DNA of 64,000 nt from Camellia lanceoleosa (taxonomy: Eukaryota > Streptophyta > Magnoliopsida > Ericales > Theaceae): assembly GCA_025200525.1 (NCBI GenBank), contig CM045762.1, positions 102,822,682 to 102,886,681 on the forward strand. The letters run 5' to 3'. This document shows positions 59,020 to 64,000 of this stretch, piece by piece. Position 1 is the first letter of the stretch. Each line of letters starts with the position of its first letter. The notes under the pieces were generated by a model that made no database searches, was not told the DNA's origin, and saw nothing but the letters and a program-made list of their open reading frames with translations. Position numbers and translations under genes: made by a program.

Positions 59020-59690
59020 CACCTCACAATTGGGAAGTAGTGCTATGGACAGCACCTCAGAGTTTTGGAATCCAACATATGGGGCCACCTTATTCTAAGA
59101 AGCAATATATTTCAAACATCTCAGGAAGTAGTGCTACAGGTAAGCACTTCATGGGTTTCAGAATATTGGCGTATGGGGCCACCTTTCTCCTTATTTTGAA
59201 AAGTGACTTTCTTTGAACATCTTATTTTGAAAAGCGATGCTAAGGATGACATCTCATAGTTTTTGGGATTGACGTACAAAGCTGTCTTTCTCCAAGAAGT
59301 AATATTTTTCAAACATCTTAGGAAGTGATGTTCTGGGGAGCATCTCATAATTTTGGAAATGGCGTATAGGATCGCCTTATTCTTATGAAAAAGCAATGTT
59401 TTTCAAACATCTCATTTTGAAAAAAATTGGAATTTGGCATACGGAGCCACCTTATTTCAGGAAGCAATGTTTTTTAGAAAACATCCCAGGAAGCTTTTGG
59501 AACTCGACGTATGAAGCCGCCTCGTTCTAGGAAGAAATACTTTTTAAAAACATCTCAGGAAGTGGTGCTATGGAGAGCACCATGTAGGTTTTGGAACTTA
59601 GCGTATGGAGCCGCCTTATTCCAAGAAGCGATGTTTTAAGAAAACTTCTTAGGAAGCGGTGCTTATGGGGAAACACCTCATGAGTTTTGT
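59020..59690. repeat. ~100-120 bp minisatellite
   Basis: Six to seven diverged copies with the order CAGGAAG(T)GGTGCTATGG, AGCACCTCATGAGTTTTGG, GCGTATGGGGCCACCTTATT, CCAAGAAGCAATGTTTT, CAAACATCTCA. Several copies lack parts, so period length varies. Short frames across it are not genes. Confidence 0.9.
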
Positions 59691-59952
59691 ATAGGAAACC
59701 CTACCAACTTCCGAGTTCTTGTTTTGACAAATTCGAGTTTGAAAATGAAGATGGCCGCGTCCTGGTGAAGTAAAGACCTATGGTAATGCACCTGATGTGA
59801 CGTTTCTAAGCTTCTAAGGTTGAAAATGGCTTGGCCATGCCTTTTTCTCTCTGGTCGGACATTTTTCTGAGCTTCTTGTACAAATTTTATGCTTGTCGTA
59901 CAACATTCATGCCTCTTGTACAACTTTCTAGCTGGCCGGCCCTAAGATTATA

Positions 59953-60159
59953 TTGGATTTGGATGAGGACCTCGTTATTTGGTCAGATATGCCAGCGATC
60001 TTGGATGGAGACAATTATTTTGGTCAGATATGCCACCGGACTGTGTTGGAGCTTGCACTTCGTGCATCACCAGGGCAAGATGAATTGCATTTCTGTGACA
60101 ATCAGTCATTCATGCATAATGCATATCACGCCATGCTTGCATTCTACATCTTATATTGA
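59953..60159 (+). other. 68-codon open frame of unknown origin
   Basis: MDLDEDLVIWSDMPAILDGD, then HRTVLELALRASPGQDELHF and HNAYHAMLAFYIL. Composition is more protein-like than the surrounding sequence and the frame is also open upstream of the ATG, but I recognise no domain. It could be a fragment of a captured or TE gene; there is no start context or partner exon to support a working gene. Confidence 0.25.
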
Positions 60160-60169
60160 TGCTTAATTG

Positions 60170-62250
60170 AACTAGAACTTGATAGGGATTATAAGAGAAT
60201 GAGGAGTTAGCTTGAAAACTTAAGCTTAGAAAATTATTTGTTCCATGTTTCAAGTTAGGGAATATTTTAAATTAGAATTTGAACACCATAGGATGTGCCT
60301 ATGCCTTAATTGAGGAGCTTAAAGACTTTAGTCTAATGTGTTAGTTCATTTCATATAATTTGTTGCTTTGCTAATTTAGAGTAGTACTAATTAAGTAGGA
60401 TTAGTGAACCTTAATTTAGAATAATTGAGTTAAGAAATATTAGGATTAAACCTTTTTTAGTTAGTCTTAACATGTATTAAATTATCTTAAGCAAGTAGTT
60501 ACCTTACCTTTTTGTCCCATACATATTTTGTCTTGCCCCAACTCATCAAAACCAAAAGAGAAAGAATAAAGTTTGTTAGGAAAATAGAGAAGGAATAGAG
60601 AAGGGGAGAAGGAAGAAGAGAAAAAGAGAAAGCAGGAAAAGGAATAACTCAAACAGAATTGCACCAAAATTCATCCCTTAGCAAATCTAAGGCAAGATTT
60701 ATATCCTAATTCTTGTTGTAGACCTTCCTAGCATCCAAAATCAAGAAAAAGTTAGGATTAATTTGGTTTAAGAATGAAGAATTATGAGAAAGAATGAAGA
60801 ATAAGCTGTATAGCTTAGGATTTCATCATTTTGAAGCAATTTTTGATGTTCTTGATGCATGTGGACCTTCATCATATGTTCTTTCGATTTTCATAAGTTT
60901 TGTGGCTTGAATTCATGTTTAGAAAGGAAGAAGAGATAGGTTTCATGAAAAGATAGTTTTTCTCAATTTCTTGATAAATCTCAAAGTTTGATCCTTGTTT
61001 CTTCGAACCAACCCAAGTTTTGATAGTTTTGATTTGGAAAATAACCTCATTTTCATGTTTACCATTAATTTTGCATGGTTTATATTAAGTTTTCATAATC
61101 CCTAACTCAACAAAATGGAAGAAGGAAGCTTAGAAAATGCAGAAATTTTGAACAGGTGCTGTTCTTCCAGAACCACATGTGCGGCCTGCTTCCCCATAAC
61201 ACAAGTCCAAGACTGCAATAATTGCACGTGCGTGGGCCACGTGCCCTGGCCAACCGTACGTGTGGGAATTTCATTTTCCATCCAATTTCTTGCACCGAAG
61301 GCCCTGATCACATAGAACACTTCTTTGATGTAATCGACGCTTGTTATATACTTGTTCAAGACCTATATTAAACCTAGGAAAACACTCAATAGATGAAAGA
61401 AGTTTAGACAAACATTAAGCTAAGTTTAGGTACTCGGTTTGTTAAGTTTATGCAAGTTAAGTAAGTACTTCAATGTCATGTTATTGCTTTGTGTATGTCA
61501 AGCATTGGAAGGAGGAAACCCTTTGTTTGACTAAGCCATTTGTGAGTAATGATTCAGTAACGTTATGTTTAACATATTATATTTTTAATACAAAATTTGA
61601 TTATGTTTACAAGTTATGATACGGATTGCTATGCATGAACATTCTATACTCTTGATGATGTATTTAGATGGCATTCTTGGATCATGTCGCAATAATGGAG
61701 GAATAACCAATTATGTATTATGGTCGAACTCATCTTGTTTCATTTAGCCAGTACCCAGGCCGGTTAAACACCTTGTAATCCTTGAAATACTCTTCATTAT
61801 ATATGTTTACAAGTCAAGTCATGTTTTTCCTTGCACAAATTAAAGTTATGTTTTAAAGTTGTGTTTATAGTGCTTTTCAATGTTCATTCATTTACCATCT
61901 TACTTTATTACTATTCACTGGTCAATGGCTAACCCCTTTCCCTTATATGTATGTAGGTGAAGATGAAGATCAAGGACATGAGAATGAGTCACACTAGAAG
62001 CTTTTTCTTTTATTTTGTTCTTTGGGGAGTTCTAATTTCAGGACATGAGGGCTGTTTATATGTTTATTTTTTTTATAAAGACGTCTTATGGATGATGTAC
62101 CCTTTTTTTTTGTTGTTTGAACTTGTAAATTTTCAATATAAACAAGAGGTATGCTTGTTTTGTTTTCATTGTACCTTATGCAAATGCTCTAGATAGACTT
62201 TAACTAATATAATGAACAGGTAATTCCGTATAAGTCCCAAAGTTATAATT
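60170..62250 (+). mobile_element. Plus-strand LTR-like segment
   Basis: No gag or pol. Its 3' part (61730-61960) is the inverted counterpart of 57596-58300. It has GA-rich leader text (60555-60650), a GTGCGTGGGCCACGTGCCC segment (61210-61250) in the place where other LTRs carry CTCGAG motifs, and an AT-rich 3' half. Termini are not located; GGGGCATGATA at 62327 may be the diverged end. Confidence 0.45.
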
Positions 62251-62251
62251 C

Positions 62252-62480
62252 AATCTTGTCTTGTCTTGTCTTGCTAGGCTTTCGGTAGTCAGACACTACT
62301 GGCTGATCGTAATTGCTATCCTGTTTGGGGCATGATAGGGTTGTGATAGCTTCCCCTTGGCAATTTGTAGAACCTAGGGGCAACATGAATTGGGATTCCC
62401 CTTGGTAATTTATGGAACATGAGGGCAAGATGAATTGCGCTTCCCTTTGGTAATCAGTGTATCTTTGGGACAAGATGCAA
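62252..62480. repeat. CTTGT pentamers and ~60-bp repeat
   Basis: Four TCTTG/CTTGT pentamer units (62253-62273), then three copies of TTCCCCTTGG(C/T)AATTT-TGGAAC-TGAGGGCAAGATGAATTG, the last one diverged. Confidence 0.8.
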
Positions 62481-62573
62481 AATCTATGTCTGAGCTTTTT
62501 GTGCGCTAAAAAGACCTAGTATGGCTAGGCATTCTCAGAATAAGACTTAGCAAGACTAGGCATCGTGTGTATG

Positions 62574-64000
62574 TGTAAACCGCCCGAACTTCCTCCGTGC
62601 GTCCCCCCTTTCGGAGAGGGCGCGAAGTAGGTCCCAGCTACTACAATTCGGACTCCTGTCACGGTTCTGAATCTAATCTAACAAAGTGCAATGTAAGATT
62701 AATAAATCACCAAAGAGTCCCATCCGGTAAATCATTTTGGAAAATCAGATTTTGAATTGAAAATACCAAACTAGACTGCTTTGCCAGATTACAAAGTAGC
62801 CACCTAAATATTTTGTTTTGGGAAATTTAGGAAACCCTGACTCGCGCCAAAGGCCACGTGTCTATCATCACCAAAGTTGCCTCGGCTCCGGAACTTGGAT
62901 ACGAGGGGGGAAGGTCATGAAATGAGCACCCCCGCTCACCCGATCAAAGGATCGGCCTCTACTATCATGATATGTTGTTTTATAGACACATGCGTTCTTA
63001 TTCCGATTATTAATCTAACTTTACTATGTGATGCGCACAGCATACAAGTATAGACCGAATCACAAGGATTGGAACAAAACAACTCATGTTTGTTTTTTAA
63101 AATGGTTTGAAAGTGCTACTCGCAAATAGGCTAAAGCGCGGATTTGCCACCCTCAAGTGGGCTTGAAAACGAGATTTTGCCACTTCGCAAAGTGGGCTTA
63201 AAACTCACAACATCATTGAGTTATTCCAATTCAGGCAATCAAGCCTTCACCCACAGATATTCAAGCAGTTTAGCATATAAGCAAATAACCTCATGGCAAG
63301 CATGCTATCATGGCAACACTCACACTCATGCAAGTATGCTAAAGCGTAAACACTTACAGTGTACTCCAAGCCAAAACAAAAGCTAGTTAGAAATTATGCA
63401 TGATCCCTAACTATGCTAAATGCTTAATGCAACACATGCAATAATGCAACTAAATAGGCTCGGCTATCTAAGGTGGCATATGAATGCAACACTTGATAAC
63501 ATGCTTTGAAACACATATTCAAGTAAGTGTATTGAAATACAATGCAGTTTGAATGATGCGCCGAGCCCGGTGCATGCAATACAAATGAATGATGCACGCA
63601 TGCAAGCATAAGGATGCTAATTGACATATGCCCTAAACTAACCATCGAAAGCTGATAAGTAAAAGGGAGAAAGAAATAGGGTTGGAAGACATGCACGCAC
63701 ACACGCACATTTTTTACAACATTGCGCCCTCTCGAAGGAGGGTCCGAATGAATAAGCTAACTAGCTATGCTAATTAAACTAATTATTACAAACCAACTAA
63801 TTAACTATGCTAAGCTAATTAATTACAAACTGAATTGAATAACTAGCTAACACTAAGCTAATTAAATGGTACAAACCAAATTGAATAATTAACTATGCTA
63901 AGCTAACTAATGAAATTTAAATGGCCTTGAGGGATGAGGGAGACATGCATACTCGGTTGGCGTCCGCTCGGAAATCCATCGCTTTGCCAAAGGTTGCCTC
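62574..64000 (-). mobile_element. Tat-like LTR running off the window
   Basis: It starts TGTAAACCGCCC and follows the reversed solo LTR (8747 downward) and the 20081 LTR: ACGGTTCTGAATCT(A/G)ATCT, AAGTGCAATGT, CACCAAAGAGTCC, CACCTAAATATTTTG, GGAAATTTAGGAAACCCTGACTCG, ATCGGCCTCTACT, GCATGCTATCATGGCAACACTCAC, and TCGAAGGAGGGTCCGAATGAAT. It then enters a GCTAACTA/AATTAACTA-rich part like 7450-7690. No gene in the part seen. Subfamily nearer to the solo LTR than to the 24.9-kb element. The remainder lies beyond 64000. Confidence 0.8.

Noticed and set aside
61210..61260. GCCACGTG element as a host gene G-box promoter
   Set aside because: No gene follows; it lies in an LTR-like segment, so at most it is an LTR motif.

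Overview
This window looks like plant nuclear DNA, probably from a eudicot, and it is made almost entirely of transposable elements. The evidence is the mix of Ty3/gypsy LTR retrotransposons (one chromovirus-like, one giant Tat/Ogre-like), a Stowaway-type MITE, a PIF/Harbinger transposon with the two-gene plant layout, and LTRs nested inside LTRs. I recognise no ordinary host gene, tRNA or rRNA gene. No species can be named from the sequence alone.

Layout. (1) 1-3237: tail of an unresolved element, then a partial minus-strand LTR of the giant Tat-like family. (2) 3238-14140: a decayed plus-strand chromovirus (5' LTR remnant, Met-type primer site, gag, protease, RT, RNase H, integrase with a chromodomain-like tail, polypurine tract, 2.6-kb 3' LTR). 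Its pol gene is split by a 3.3-kb solo LTR of the Tat-like family (5426-8747, perfect 5-bp target duplication CCCAT). (3) 14141-18172: older LTR material split by a further probable solo LTR (14729-17783). (4) 18348-18594: Stowaway MITE. (5) 20081-44986: a complete 24.9-kb minus-strand Tat/Ogre-like element with 5-kb LTRs and a perfect target duplication CTATG, inserted into an older plus-strand LTR of its own family (about 19750-20080 resumes at 44987-45642). (6) 46959-51165 and perhaps to 55169: a PIF/Harbinger element with a Myb-like gene and a DDE transposase, both broken, followed by an opposite-strand plant transposon-protein pseudogene (52674-53901). (7) 55200-64000: LTR fragments in both orientations, several minisatellites, and at 62574 another minus-strand Tat-like LTR that runs off the window.

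The most interesting part is inside the 24.9-kb element. On the minus strand it reads gag, protease, RT, RNase H, a second RNase H (a known Tat-lineage trait) and integrase. Between integrase and the 3' LTR it carries a separate gene on the opposite strand, with its own TATA box, probable introns and clear plant mobile domain (PMD) motifs. The upstream region of that gene shares a GGCCGGCC cluster and TATA arrangement with the LTR promoters of the same family, and a 52-bp minisatellite fills its first probable intron.

A warning for users: the two LTRs of this element are nearly identical in AT-rich parts, yet differ by many small indels in C/G-rich parts, and the reading frames break at the same kind of site. 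Sequencing error in heavily methylated DNA is a real alternative to biological decay. All coding features here are therefore given as pseudogenes.
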